64,000 bases of DNA, from NCBI RefSeq assembly GCF_002723835.1, contig NZ_BEWG01000104.1:16126-80125 (forward strand). The letters are read 5' to 3'. Positions 42,171-52,547 of this stretch are shown piece after piece. A program made the translations under genes and the position numbers. The first letter of the stretch is position 1. Each line of letters opens with the position of its first letter. Origin of the DNA: Mycobacterium sp. shizuoka-1 (GTDB lineage Bacteria; Actinomycetota; Actinomycetes; Mycobacteriales; Mycobacteriaceae). The notes beneath the pieces were generated by a model that was not told the DNA's origin, ran no database searches, and was given only the letters and a program-made list of their open reading frames with translations.

Positions 42171-42956
42171 GTGCCACGTAAACCGCTGATCGCCGGCAAC
42201 TGGAAGATGAACCTCAACCACTTCGAGGCCATCGCGCTCGTCCAGAAGATCGCGTTCTCGTTGCCCGACAAGTACTTCGACAAGGTTGATGTCACGGTCA
42301 TCCCGCCGTTCACCGATCTGCGGAGTGTGCAGACCCTGGTCGACGGCGACAAGCTGCGGCTGACCTACGGTGCGCAGGACCTGTCGCAGCACGATTCGGG
42401 CGCGTACACCGGCGACATCAGCGGCGCGTTTCTGGCCAAGCTGGGCTGCACGTTCGTGGTGGTCGGGCACTCCGAGCGTCGCACCTACCACCACGAGGAC
42501 GACGCGCTCGTCGCGGCGAAGGCGGCCGCGGCGCTCAAGCACGGGATCACCCCGATCGTGTGCATCGGCGAGCAGCTCGAGGTCCGCGAGGCGGGCAACC
42601 ACGTCGAGTTCAATGTGACGTCGTTGCGTGGTTCGCTGGCCGGGCTGACCGCCGAGCAGGTGGCACAGGTGGTGATCGCCTACGAGCCGGTGTGGGCGAT
42701 CGGCACCGGCCGGGTGGCCAGCGCCGCCGACGCGCAGGAAGTGTGCGGTGCCATTCGCGCCGAGCTGGGCGAGATCGCGTCGCCGCAGGTGGCCGATGGC
42801 GTGCGGGTGCTCTACGGCGGGTCGGTGAATGCCAAGAACGTGGGCGAGATCGTGGCGCAGAAGGACATCGACGGCGCGCTGGTCGGCGGGGCTTCGCTGG
42901 ACGGCGAGCAATTCGCCACCCTGTCGGCCATCGCCGCAGGTGGGCCGTTGCCGTGA
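42171..42956 (+). CDS. tpiA: Triosephosphate isomerase
   Basis: Interconverts dihydroxyacetone phosphate and glyceraldehyde 3-phosphate. The 261 residues begin (GTG start) with PRKPLIAGNWKMNLNHFEAI, containing the Asn and Lys of the active site. Catalytic His is in VVVGHSERRTYHHEDD, catalytic Glu in VIAYEPVWAIGTGRVASA, and the phosphate loop is VLYGGSVNAKNV. TAGGAG precedes the GTG. Seven bases after pgk. Confidence 0.97.
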   Translation: MPRKPLIAGNWKMNLNHFEAIALVQKIAFSLPDKYFDKVDVTVIPPFTDLRSVQTLVDGDKLRLTYGAQDLSQHDSGAYTGDISGAFLAKLGCTFVVVGHSERRTYHHEDDALVAAKAAAALKHGITPIVCIGEQLEVREAGNHVEFNVTSLRGSLAGLTAEQVAQVVIAYEPVWAIGTGRVASAADAQEVCGAIRAELGEIASPQVADGVRVLYGGSVNAKNVGEIVAQKDIDGALVGGASLDGEQFATLSAIAAGGPLP

Positions 42957-42973
42957 TCGCCGCGGTGACCGGG

Positions 42974-42979
42974 TAGTCT
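42974..42979 (+). promoter_or_regulatory. -10 box for secG (leaderless)
   Basis: TAGTCT followed by seven nt and ATG at 42987, suggesting that secG also has its own leaderless promoter downstream of tpiA. Confidence 0.45.
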
Positions 42980-42986
42980 GGTCGCC

Positions 42987-43220
42987 ATGGTTTTGACTCT
43001 GCAGATCATCCTGGTGGTCACCAGCGTGCTGGTGGTGCTGCTGGTGCTGCTGCACCGCGCCAAGGGTGGCGGCCTGTCGACGCTGTTCGGCGGCGGTGTG
43101 CAGTCCAGCCTGTCCGGGTCGACCGTGGTGGAGAAGAACCTCGACCGGCTGACGTTGTTCGTCACCGGCATCTGGGTGGTGTCCATCGTCGGCATGGCGC
43201 TGCAGATCAAGTACAGCTGA
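42987..43220 (+). CDS. secG: Preprotein translocase subunit SecG
   Basis: A 77-residue protein with two membrane helices (about 4-24 and 53-72). The conserved cytoplasmic loop HRAKGGGLSTLFGGGVQSSL is typical of SecG. It is the accessory subunit of the SecYEG channel. Located after the gap-pgk-tpiA operon, as in other mycobacteria. Confidence 0.94.
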   Translation: MVLTLQIILVVTSVLVVLLVLLHRAKGGGLSTLFGGGVQSSLSGSTVVEKNLDRLTLFVTGIWVVSIVGMALQIKYS

Positions 43221-43238
43221 GCACCCAGGGCGTGACCG

Positions 43239-44177
43239 TCAGGTTGTAAAGACGACCCGCTGACCGTCTTCCGGCTCCTGCCAGACCTGTTCCACATCTT
43301 TGAGCGGGACCGCGCGTGGCTGTGTCCGCAGCGTGCCGTTCGCGATCAGGGCGGCCAGCTGCGGCAGTTCGGCCACGATGTCGGCAACCGGCACCGAGCC
43401 GATACCGCTGCCCACGATCTGTAGCGGCATGGATCGCAGCGCTGCCGACGGGATGTCGGCGCTGACGCCGGCCATCGAACCGATCTGAATCCAGGTCAGC
43501 GGCCGGCTCGAATCGTGACGGTCGCGCGCGAAGCCGGCCATCAGCTCGGCGGCGGGCGGGCCCCAGATGTAGTCGATGACGATGTCGGCGCCCAGCACCT
43601 GGTCGAGGTTCGTGTCGAGTGCGTCGAGCGCGATGGTCTGGTCGGCCCCTAGCGCGGGCAGTGCGTCCAGTTGCCGGCGATCCCGCCCGACCCCGATCAC
43701 TGTGCCCGCGCCCAGATGTTTGGCGGCCTGGACGGCCAGGCGCCCTGCGCTACCGGTCGCGCCGAGAACCACCACGGTGTGGCCGGGCTGCAGGGTGGTG
43801 CGACGCCGCAGCGCCACCCACGAGGACATGGCCGGGTTCATCGCCGCGGCGATCGCAACCGGATCGGCCTCATCGGGTAGAACGACGCTGCGGCGCAGGT
43901 CGACGAGTGTCTGCTCGGCCATGGCGCCCAGGTCGGTGGCCACCACGAAATAGCGCAGGGTGCCGTCGGGCGCGCGGCCCACGCCGTCGATACCGGGGAC
44001 GAGCGGGAGGGTGCCGGTGCTGGTGTAGTGCGTTCCGGCCGCGCGGGAGCGCACCAGCGGATGAAGCCCGGCGGCGACGACGTCGACGACGACTTCGCTG
44101 TCGGCGGTCGCGGTGGGCTTCGGGAAGTTCTGGTAGGCGGGTGGTCTGGTGAAGTCGTTGACGACGGCTGCGTGCAT
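43239..44177 (-). CDS. Zinc-free MDR oxidoreductase (quinone reductase-like)
   Basis: A 312-residue medium-chain dehydrogenase/reductase. It has the N-terminal GroES-like fold (MHAAVVNDFTRPPAYQNFPK) and a Rossmann domain with VVVLGATGSAGRLAVQAAKH. No zinc-ligand Cys/His pattern is seen, so it is probably an NADPH-dependent quinone or enone reductase. The start at 44177 is supported by GGAG nine bases upstream. Divergent from the marR gene across a region holding two direct operator repeats; MarR control by electrophilic or aromatic compounds is likely (inference). Confidence 0.85.
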   Translation of the reverse strand: MHAAVVNDFTRPPAYQNFPKPTATADSEVVVDVVAAGLHPLVRSRAAGTHYTSTGTLPLVPGIDGVGRAPDGTLRYFVVATDLGAMAEQTLVDLRRSVVLPDEADPVAIAAAMNPAMSSWVALRRRTTLQPGHTVVVLGATGSAGRLAVQAAKHLGAGTVIGVGRDRRQLDALPALGADQTIALDALDTNLDQVLGADIVIDYIWGPPAAELMAGFARDRHDSSRPLTWIQIGSMAGVSADIPSAALRSMPLQIVGSGIGSVPVADIVAELPQLAALIANGTLRTQPRAVPLKDVEQVWQEPEDGQRVVFTT

Positions 44178-44190
44178 GAGAGGCTCCAAT

Positions 44191-44234
44191 AATAGATGGT
44201 ATTACGAACTAAAATAGATGGTAATACGAACTAA
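44191..44234. promoter_or_regulatory. Two adjacent 22-bp direct repeats, MarR operators
   Basis: AATAGATGGTATTACGAACTAA (44191-44212) and AATAGATGGTAATACGAACTAA (44213-44234) abut and differ at one base. Each contains an imperfect palindrome around GTA-N-TAC. Copy 1 overlaps a TATTAT -10 (minus, 44189-44194) of the oxidoreductase gene. Copy 2 covers the -35/spacer region of marR. The arrangement fits coordinated repression of both genes by the MarR product. Confidence 0.7.
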
Positions 44235-44240
44235 CGGTGC

Positions 44241-44246
44241 TACGCT
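44241..44246 (+). promoter_or_regulatory. -10 box for marR (leaderless)
   Basis: TACGCT followed by six nt and the ATG at 44253, directly downstream of the second operator repeat. Confidence 0.5.
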
Positions 44247-44252
44247 AGCGCC

Positions 44253-44675
44253 ATGAATGAAGCGCTGCTCGAGGACCTTGTGCGCACCTCGTTCGCGGTG
44301 ATGGCGGTGCTCAACCGGGTCGCCGCCGAGAACGACCTGTCGCTGACGCAGCTGCGTGCGCTGGCGATCCTGCGCGATCGCGAGCCGACGATGGCCGAAC
44401 TGGCCGACTACCTGGGGTTGGAGCGGTCCTCGGTGAGCGGATTGATGGACCGTGCCGTGCGCCGTGGGCTGGCCCGCAAGAGCGCGGGTCGCGAGGACGC
44501 CCGCTCGGTGCACGTCACCCTCACTGCGGAGGGGCAGCGCCGGAGCGCTGAGGTCGCCGAGAAGGTGGCCGGTCTGCTGGCCCAGATGACCACTCGCCTC
44601 AGCGCCGCTGAGCAGAAGCGGTTGGGTGCGTTGTTGTCGGAGATGCTGGACCAGGCGCCGCCGGTCACTCGTTAG
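44253..44675 (+). CDS. MarR family transcriptional regulator
   Basis: A 140-residue winged-helix regulator: LSLTQLRALAILRDREPTMA, the recognition helix in LADYLGLERSSVSGLMDRAV, and the wing RGLARKSAGREDARSVHVTL with the D-x-R motif. C-terminal helices form the dimerisation region. MarR proteins usually repress their own gene and a divergent neighbour until a phenolic or oxidising ligand binds. The operator repeats upstream support that here. Its 3' end overlaps the convergent amidohydrolase by 11 bases. Confidence 0.92.
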   Translation: MNEALLEDLVRTSFAVMAVLNRVAAENDLSLTQLRALAILRDREPTMAELADYLGLERSSVSGLMDRAVRRGLARKSAGREDARSVHVTLTAEGQRRSAEVAEKVAGLLAQMTTRLSAAEQKRLGALLSEMLDQAPPVTR

Positions 44676-46326
44676 GGAACCACCTGCCCTCGAAGACGGT
44701 GCCGAGCACCGGAATGTCCTTGAGTGCCAGCGGTTCGACGACGTAGGGGTCGTCGGCCAAGATCGTGAAGTTGGCCAGTTTGCCCGGGGAGATACTGCCC
44801 AGTTCGCCCTCCAGTCGCCAGGAGTGGGCGGCCTCGATGGTGATCGCCCGCAGTGCGTCGTGTACCGAGATCCGTTGTTCCGGCGCGACTGTTCGTCCGC
44901 TCGGGGTGCGCCGGTTCACCGCACACCAGGCGAGCGTGAGCGGTGCCGCCGGTCCCATCGGCAGGTCGGAGTGCAGCGAGAGCGGGATGCCCCGGCGGAG
45001 CACCGAGGCGGCGCGCACCATCACGTCTGCCCGGTCGGCGCCCAAGCCGTGGGCGGCGTACTGATCGGCGAATCCGACCGGGTAATACGGGTTGGCCGAC
45101 ACGATGCAACCCAGTCGCGCGATCCGGTCGATCTGTTCTTCGGACGAATTGGCGAAGTGGACGATCACCGTGCGATGGTCGGTGCGCGGATGTTCGGCCA
45201 TGCACTCGTCGACGGTGTCGAGCACCAGATCCAGCGCCGCGTCCCCGTTGACGTGAATATGCAACTGCCAGTTCGCGTTCCAGTACACCTCCGCAAACGC
45301 CCGGAACGTATCGGGTGGCATCATCCACTCGCCATGGTGGCACAGGTCGGGATGGCCGTCGTCGTCGAGGTAGGGATCGCGCATCTGCATGAGCTGGCTG
45401 ATGATCGCGCCGTCGGCGAACAGCTTGACCTGCTTGGGGAGCAGCCGGACTTTGCCGGTCGAGGCCGACTCGACCTGGCGTTGTGCGTCGGCCACCGCGT
45501 CCGCCGGATCCATCCCGCCATCGGCCTGGCTGCGGGCATCGACCAGGAATGTCGACGTGAACGGCGTCGCCGGATCGCCGAGGATGTCGTGGTACAGCGA
45601 CCACGGTTCGAGCGCCCACATCAGGCCGGGCTCGTTGATGGCGGTCACGCCGTTGTGGCGCAGGTAGTCGACCAGCTGATGCAGTCCATTCGTCAGGCGG
45701 TCCTGGCTCATGAACACCGGGGCGAGGTGGGGGAGCAGCAGGTTCATCCCGGTCTCCCACCAGTGGCCGGCGGCGAAATCGACCATGCCGGCGGCCGGGC
45801 CGCTCACGTCCTCTGCCGTGAGCCCCAGCGCATCGATCGCGGCCGAGTTCAGAAACCACTCGTGACATGAACGCTGCCACACCGCGATCGGCCGGCTGGT
45901 GCTGATCTCGTCGAGCGCGTGCCGGTCGAGCGCGCCGTGCCAGAGCTCGTGGTAGCCCCAGGAGAACAGCCACTCGTCGGGCTCCGAAAACCGTTGCGCA
46001 GCTTCGGAAAGTCGCCGGCGATACTCCTCGGCGGAATGCGCGGCCGGGTAGGTCGCACCGGGCAGCTCCCAATCCTCGATCGCGATCACGTCGGTCATCA
46101 GCGTGGTGGCGCCCAGGATCGGGTGCAGATGCTGATCGATGAATCCCGCGCAGACGATCGCATCGGCGAAGCTGTCGTCCACCGTCCCGATGTCTCGCAA
46201 CTCGGCCACGGAACCGACGGCCACGACACGTCCGTCCGCCACCGCGACCGCCGTCGCATCGGGTAGATCTGGGTCCATGGTGATCACCCGCCGCGCCGCG
46301 AAGACTGTCGTCGGTGAGATCGCCAT
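44665..46326 (-). CDS. Metal-dependent amidohydrolase, YtcJ-like
   Basis: A 553-residue amidohydrolase superfamily protein of the YtcJ/NfdA type. The metal site begins at AGFIDQHLHPILG (H-x-H). Other blocks are KQVKLFADGAIISQLMQM (Lys region), QLHIHVNGDAALDLVLD, TVIVHFANSSEEQI and LSLHSDLPMGPAAPLTLAW (Asp). Composite beta-sandwich segments lie at both ends. Members hydrolyse N-formyl or N-acyl compounds and cyclic amides; the substrate is not known. It starts 14 bases after the HNH gene stop on the same strand, so read-through from the SOS-type promoter is possible. Confidence 0.87.
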   Translation of the reverse strand: MAISPTTVFAARRVITMDPDLPDATAVAVADGRVVAVGSVAELRDIGTVDDSFADAIVCAGFIDQHLHPILGATTLMTDVIAIEDWELPGATYPAAHSAEEYRRRLSEAAQRFSEPDEWLFSWGYHELWHGALDRHALDEISTSRPIAVWQRSCHEWFLNSAAIDALGLTAEDVSGPAAGMVDFAAGHWWETGMNLLLPHLAPVFMSQDRLTNGLHQLVDYLRHNGVTAINEPGLMWALEPWSLYHDILGDPATPFTSTFLVDARSQADGGMDPADAVADAQRQVESASTGKVRLLPKQVKLFADGAIISQLMQMRDPYLDDDGHPDLCHHGEWMMPPDTFRAFAEVYWNANWQLHIHVNGDAALDLVLDTVDECMAEHPRTDHRTVIVHFANSSEEQIDRIARLGCIVSANPYYPVGFADQYAAHGLGADRADVMVRAASVLRRGIPLSLHSDLPMGPAAPLTLAWCAVNRRTPSGRTVAPEQRISVHDALRAITIEAAHSWRLEGELGSISPGKLANFTILADDPYVVEPLALKDIPVLGTVFEGRWFPNE

Positions 46327-46340
46327 GACTTGATCCTGCC

Positions 46341-47684
46341 TCAGCCCGGCTGGTCATCGTCCTGATTCAGCAGCCGCTCGGGGTGGTGCGCGTCGTTGAC
46401 GCGCGGCGGACCGGTGCCGTCGCTCCAGGCGATCCGGCCGTCGTCGGTGACGGTCGTGGCGTATGTCCCCTCGGTCGCCATCGTGTGGTCGGGGCCGCAG
46501 CCGAAGTACAGGTTGTCAGCGTCCGTCGGGCCGCCCTCGCTCCACGGCACGGCATGGTGCACCTCGCTGTGATAGCCCGGTTCGAAGCAGTTCGGTTTCG
46601 TGCAGCCGCGATCCCGGGCGTAACAGATGATCCGGTGATCGGCCGTCGCCAGGCGTTTGGCGCGGCCCAGGTACAGCGGCCGGGCCGAGTGGTCCTCGAA
46701 CACCGCGAGGTAGTGGATCGCCTCGCTCGCCATCCGGATGACGTCGCGCATCGGCAGTCGGCCCGTTCCGCCGGTTCGCGCCCACCCCGCCGCCTGCTCC
46801 AATTCACTCAGCGTCGTGGACACGATCACGGTGACCGGCAGCCCGCGGTGCTGTCCGAGCCCCCCGGATTCCACCGCGGCCTTCAAGCCCAGCTTCAGCC
46901 CGTCGTGGCAGCGCTGTTCGGGGGAGCGGGTGTCGCGCCCGTCGGTGCCGTCGGGAACGTGGCGGCCCGGGCGTTGCGCGGCGGTCACCGCCTCCACGTA
47001 CGCGCGGGCCTCGGGATCCAGCCACCCGGTCAGCCGGCTCATGCCGTCGGCGCCCTGCCGTCCCAGATGCAGTCCGCGCCGCCGGGCACGATCGGCGTCG
47101 GTGAACGTGCCATCCGGGTTCAGGCAATCACCGATCTCGACTCCGATCGCGGCGACGAACGCCGAATCCTGTTGTCGCGCATGGCGCACCAGCGCGCGCT
47201 CGGCGGCCTCGCGGTCGGCCGGTGCCACCGCAGACGGCAGTCTGTCCAGCGCCTGGCACACGGCGGAAATATGGTCCTCGCCGACGGCACCGGCCTCGAC
47301 CGCCGCAGCCAGCTCCGGCAGTTCGGGCGGCAGTACCGGCCCGGTCAGCGACCGGCCCGGCCGGATCCGGGCCGCGACCCGGAACCGGCGCCTGACCTCC
47401 CCGGCCGTCAGCCGCAACCGGCCGGCAACGACGTCGCGGACCTTGACCCCGGCCGGCTGCCCAGGGCCGTCGACCGGTTCGGCGATCTCACCGAACATCC
47501 GGTAGGACAGGCCCCGGTTGGTCCGATGCTGGTCTTCCAGGCGCTGCGCGACCTCGATGCGAAAAGCGTTGCCGGCCAGATCAGTACAGATGGACCGCAG
47601 GCCGGCGTGTGCCGCGTCGATCCGATCGAGTTCGATGCGGACCCGGTCGTGTACCGCCTGGGCGGTGAGGGGTTCGCACGTCAT
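46341..47684 (-). CDS. HNH endonuclease / DUF222 protein of the REP13E12 family
   Basis: A 447-residue protein. The N-terminal part (about 1-300) is DUF222. The C-terminal HNH nuclease region is TKPNCFEPGYHSEVHHAVPW, then SEGGPTDADNLYFGCGPDH, with the Cys and His ligands visible. Members are multicopy in mycobacteria (13E12 repeats). From published work on the M. tuberculosis LexA regulon, several 13E12 genes are DNA-damage inducible. The ATG at 47684 is chosen; a longer in-frame extension would run into ppc. The -10 box TACCGT lies six nt before the ATG and a near-consensus SOS box directly precedes it. Confidence 0.9.
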   Translation of the reverse strand: MTCEPLTAQAVHDRVRIELDRIDAAHAGLRSICTDLAGNAFRIEVAQRLEDQHRTNRGLSYRMFGEIAEPVDGPGQPAGVKVRDVVAGRLRLTAGEVRRRFRVAARIRPGRSLTGPVLPPELPELAAAVEAGAVGEDHISAVCQALDRLPSAVAPADREAAERALVRHARQQDSAFVAAIGVEIGDCLNPDGTFTDADRARRRGLHLGRQGADGMSRLTGWLDPEARAYVEAVTAAQRPGRHVPDGTDGRDTRSPEQRCHDGLKLGLKAAVESGGLGQHRGLPVTVIVSTTLSELEQAAGWARTGGTGRLPMRDVIRMASEAIHYLAVFEDHSARPLYLGRAKRLATADHRIICYARDRGCTKPNCFEPGYHSEVHHAVPWSEGGPTDADNLYFGCGPDHTMATEGTYATTVTDDGRIAWSDGTGPPRVNDAHHPERLLNQDDDQPG

Positions 47685-47690
47685 GATCCC

Positions 47691-47712
47691 ACGGTATCGA
47701 ACATAGTTTCGA
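47691..47712 (-). promoter_or_regulatory. SOS (LexA) box and -10 of the HNH gene
   Basis: TCGAACATAGTTTCGA (47697-47712) matches the mycobacterial SOS consensus TCGAAC-N4-GTTCGA at 11 of 12 defined positions. On the minus strand it abuts the -10 TACCGT (47691-47696), which is six nt from the ATG. LexA bound there would block RNA polymerase. Confidence 0.75.
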
Positions 47713-47808
47713 ATAAGTCCGTCCGAAAACCGATCTGTGGACGAACCCGGGTCTGTGGATAGATTCACACGTTCTGCGGACCCCACCGGCGCCCCCGATA
47801 CTGAACAG

Positions 47809-50592
<2,784 letters not shown>

Positions 50593-50598
<6 letters not shown>

Positions 50599-50763
50599 TG
50601 TCCTGAGTCGCTAGTTCGTTCGCAGTGGTCCCGACCACCGAGCGTGTGGGTTGTCGGTGAGAATCGACGAAAAATCAACGACAACACCCACGTTCGGCGC
50701 ACGAAGGGGGCCGATTCGGGCGATTCCCGGGTTGGCGAATCAATGACTCAGGACGCTGGCTAG
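50593..50763. mobile_element. Candidate MITE-like element with nested inverted repeats
   Basis: Outer inverted repeat GTCCTGAGTC (50600-50609) and GACTCAGGAC (50745-50754) is perfect over 10 bp and 15 of 19 when extended. An inner inverted repeat, 50638-50656 against 50679-50697, pairs 16 of 19 with a 22-nt loop. GGCTAG occurs on both sides (50593-50598 and 50758-50763), which could be a target-site duplication. No transposase gene. It fills the ppc-DUF309 gap and could equally act as a bidirectional terminator. Confidence 0.45.
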
Positions 50764-50766
50764 AGT
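50761..50766 (+). promoter_or_regulatory. -10 box for the DUF309 gene (leaderless)
   Basis: TAGAGT followed by seven nt and the GTG at 50774. Its first three bases belong to the right-hand GGCTAG copy of the adjoining element. Confidence 0.4.
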
Positions 50767-50773
50767 CGGTGAG

Positions 50774-51286
50774 GTGGACCGCGACCGTGACCGCGACGAG
50801 TCCGGTCGCCCGCGCAATGCCCGGGCTCGCGACGCCCTGGGCAGGCCGTTACCGCCGGGCGCGGCGGGAGTGCCGCGCATCCCCGACGACCTTCGGCTAC
50901 CGCCTGCCGAGACGCTGGCCTACGCACAGGACCTGCTGAATCAAGGCAGGGCATTTCACGCCCACGAAGTCTTCGAGGCGGCGTGGAAGAACGGACCCGA
51001 CGAAGAGTGCACCCTGTGGCAGGCACTGGCGCAGTTCGCGGTCGGCATCACCCACGTCCAGCGCGGCAATCACGCGGGCGGGGTGGCACTGTTGCGGCGG
51101 GCCTCGGCGGCGCTGGCCGAGACCACCGCGGCGCCCTACGACATCGACGTCGCGGGCCTCGTCACGGCGGGGGCGGCGCTGGCCGACGATGTCAGCGCGG
51201 GAGAAGAGATCGAGCCACGGCGCCTGCGGCCCCGATTGACCCAGACCGGAACCGAAATCGGGCCGTCTCCGTCAAAACCGGTATGA
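50774..51286 (+). CDS. DUF309 family protein
   Basis: A 170-residue helical protein. After an Arg/Asp-rich start, the DUF309 core lies at about 45-115: ETLAYAQDLLNQGRAFHAHE, VFEAAWKNGPDEE, and ALAQFAVGITHVQRGNHAGG with the conserved H-E-x-x-E-x-x-W and Q-x-A-x-x-H-x-x-R-G-N patterns. Function unknown in the family. GTG start with a close TAGAGT box suggests a leaderless mRNA. Overlaps the next small ORF by four bases. Confidence 0.85.
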   Translation: MDRDRDRDESGRPRNARARDALGRPLPPGAAGVPRIPDDLRLPPAETLAYAQDLLNQGRAFHAHEVFEAAWKNGPDEECTLWQALAQFAVGITHVQRGNHAGGVALLRRASAALAETTAAPYDIDVAGLVTAGAALADDVSAGEEIEPRRLRPRLTQTGTEIGPSPSKPV

Positions 51287-51402
51287 CACAACCTGACTGC
51301 TCGCTGGAGAACACCGCAGAACTGATCGGCCCGCTGCCGCCCGTCGCGCCACCGGTGCTGGCCGATTGGTCGGTCGCCGATCCCGACGACGGCTGGTGGT
51401 GA
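51283..51402 (+). CDS. Small ORF of 39 residues, possible translationally coupled peptide
   Basis: It starts with an ATG that overlaps the DUF309 stop (ATGA) and runs 40 codons to TGA. It encodes MTQPDCSLENTAELIGPLPP followed by VAPPVLADWSVADPDDGWW: acidic, Pro-rich, with a single Cys and a C-terminal GWW. No membrane segment or known domain. The coupled start and clean stop one base before the convergent gene support it; length and lack of homology information weaken it. Not recognised. Confidence 0.4.
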   Translation: MTQPDCSLENTAELIGPLPPVAPPVLADWSVADPDDGWW

Positions 51403-51403
51403 G

Positions 51404-51787
51404 CTAGCGGCCGCCGCGCCGCACCGCGTTGACCATCCCGCGCACCGCGGATTCGGTGGCGGCCAGCGGGGACATCACGGCCTCGCCGATGCCGACGATG
51501 CGCTCGATCCGGTCGACGATCCCTTCCATGCGCTCGACGACCGCGTTGAGCCGGGGCGCCAGTTCGTCGATGCGGGTGAGCGTGGAATTGAACACGCCCA
51601 GGGTCTCCTCGAAGTACTCGAGGGTGCCGTTCATCCCGGTCATGGTCTTGTTCAGGTCGGTGAGCGCATCGCTCATCCCGGTGATGATGGTGTCGAGCTG
51701 GTCGACGGTGACATCCGCATTGAGCGCGGCCTGGGCCAGGGTCTTGATCCGGTCGCGGCCAGTGCGGGGCGGAGTCTTGTCAACCAT
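51404..51787 (-). CDS. Hypothetical helical protein, Rv1444c-like
   Basis: A 127-residue protein with no recognised domain. From about residue 25 to 110 it is a run of amphipathic helices with heptad-like spacing (LDTIITGMSDALTDLNKTMT, then LEYFEETLGVFNSTLTRIDE and VVERMEGIVDRIERIVGIGE), suggesting a coiled coil or phasin-like bundle. The start MVDKTPPRTGRDRIKT at 51787 lies five bases after pgl in the same direction. From memory it holds the place of Rv1444c next to devB. It is probably the last gene of the tkt-tal-zwf-opcA-pgl transcript. Confidence 0.75.
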   Translation of the reverse strand: MVDKTPPRTGRDRIKTLAQAALNADVTVDQLDTIITGMSDALTDLNKTMTGMNGTLEYFEETLGVFNSTLTRIDELAPRLNAVVERMEGIVDRIERIVGIGEAVMSPLAATESAVRGMVNAVRRGGR

Positions 51788-51791
51788 GGGC

Positions 51792-52535
51792 TCAGTCTGG
51801 CAGCTTGCCGGCCGCCTCGGTGTCGAGAAGCCACACTGTGGCCTCACGGCCGGCCGCGCCGGCCGCCGGCACCTCATCGGCACTGGCGCCGCCGATGGCC
51901 GCGGCCACCGCGTCGGCCTTGGCCGCACCCGACACCACCAGCCACACTTCCCGCGAGCGGGTGACGGCGGGCAGGGTCAGCGTGATCCGCCGGGGCGGCG
52001 GCTTGGGGGAGTCCTCGACGCCGACCACCAGGCGCCGGGTCTCTGCGACGGCCGGGGTGTGCGGGAACAGCGAGTTGACGTGCCCTTCGCCGCCCATCCC
52101 GAGCAGATGCACATCGAAAACCGGTGTGGGTTCGCCCGGTTCGGCGGTGGCGGCCAAGACGTCGGCGTAGCCGCGCGCCGCGGCGTCCAGATCGTCGCCG
52201 AACTCGCCGTCGCTGGGAGCCATCGGGTGCACGTTCGCGGCCGGGATGTCGACATGGTCGAGCAGCGCCTCGCGGGCCTGCTTGTCGTTGCGCTCGGCGT
52301 CCTCGGCCGGGACGAAGCGATCGTCACCCCAGTAGACGTGCACGTTCGGCCAGTCGATCGCCGCGCCGTGGGCCCGCACATGTTCGAGCAGGCCGATACC
52401 CGTTCCGCCGCCGGTCACGACGATGTGCGCCTGGCCGCGGGCCGCGACGGCCGCGGTGATCGCCTCGACCAGGCGATCGCCCACGGCGGCGACCAGGGCC
52501 GCGGTATCGGGGTAGGTCTCGACAATCCTGGTCAA
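51792..52535 (-). CDS. pgl: 6-phosphogluconolactonase
   Basis: Hydrolyses 6-phosphoglucono-lactone in the oxidative pentose phosphate pathway (devB in older nomenclature). The 247 residues have the NagB/PGL fold: IVVTGGGTGIGLLEHVRAHG, VHVYWGDDRFVPAEDAERND with the catalytic Asp region, and VHLLGMGGEGHVNSLFPHTP with the His of the family motif. It follows opcA after 12 bases. Confidence 0.93.
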   Translation of the reverse strand: MTRIVETYPDTAALVAAVGDRLVEAITAAVAARGQAHIVVTGGGTGIGLLEHVRAHGAAIDWPNVHVYWGDDRFVPAEDAERNDKQAREALLDHVDIPAANVHPMAPSDGEFGDDLDAAARGYADVLAATAEPGEPTPVFDVHLLGMGGEGHVNSLFPHTPAVAETRRLVVGVEDSPKPPPRRITLTLPAVTRSREVWLVVSGAAKADAVAAAIGGASADEVPAAGAAGREATVWLLDTEAAGKLPD

Positions 52536-52547
52536 CTCGAACTCCCT

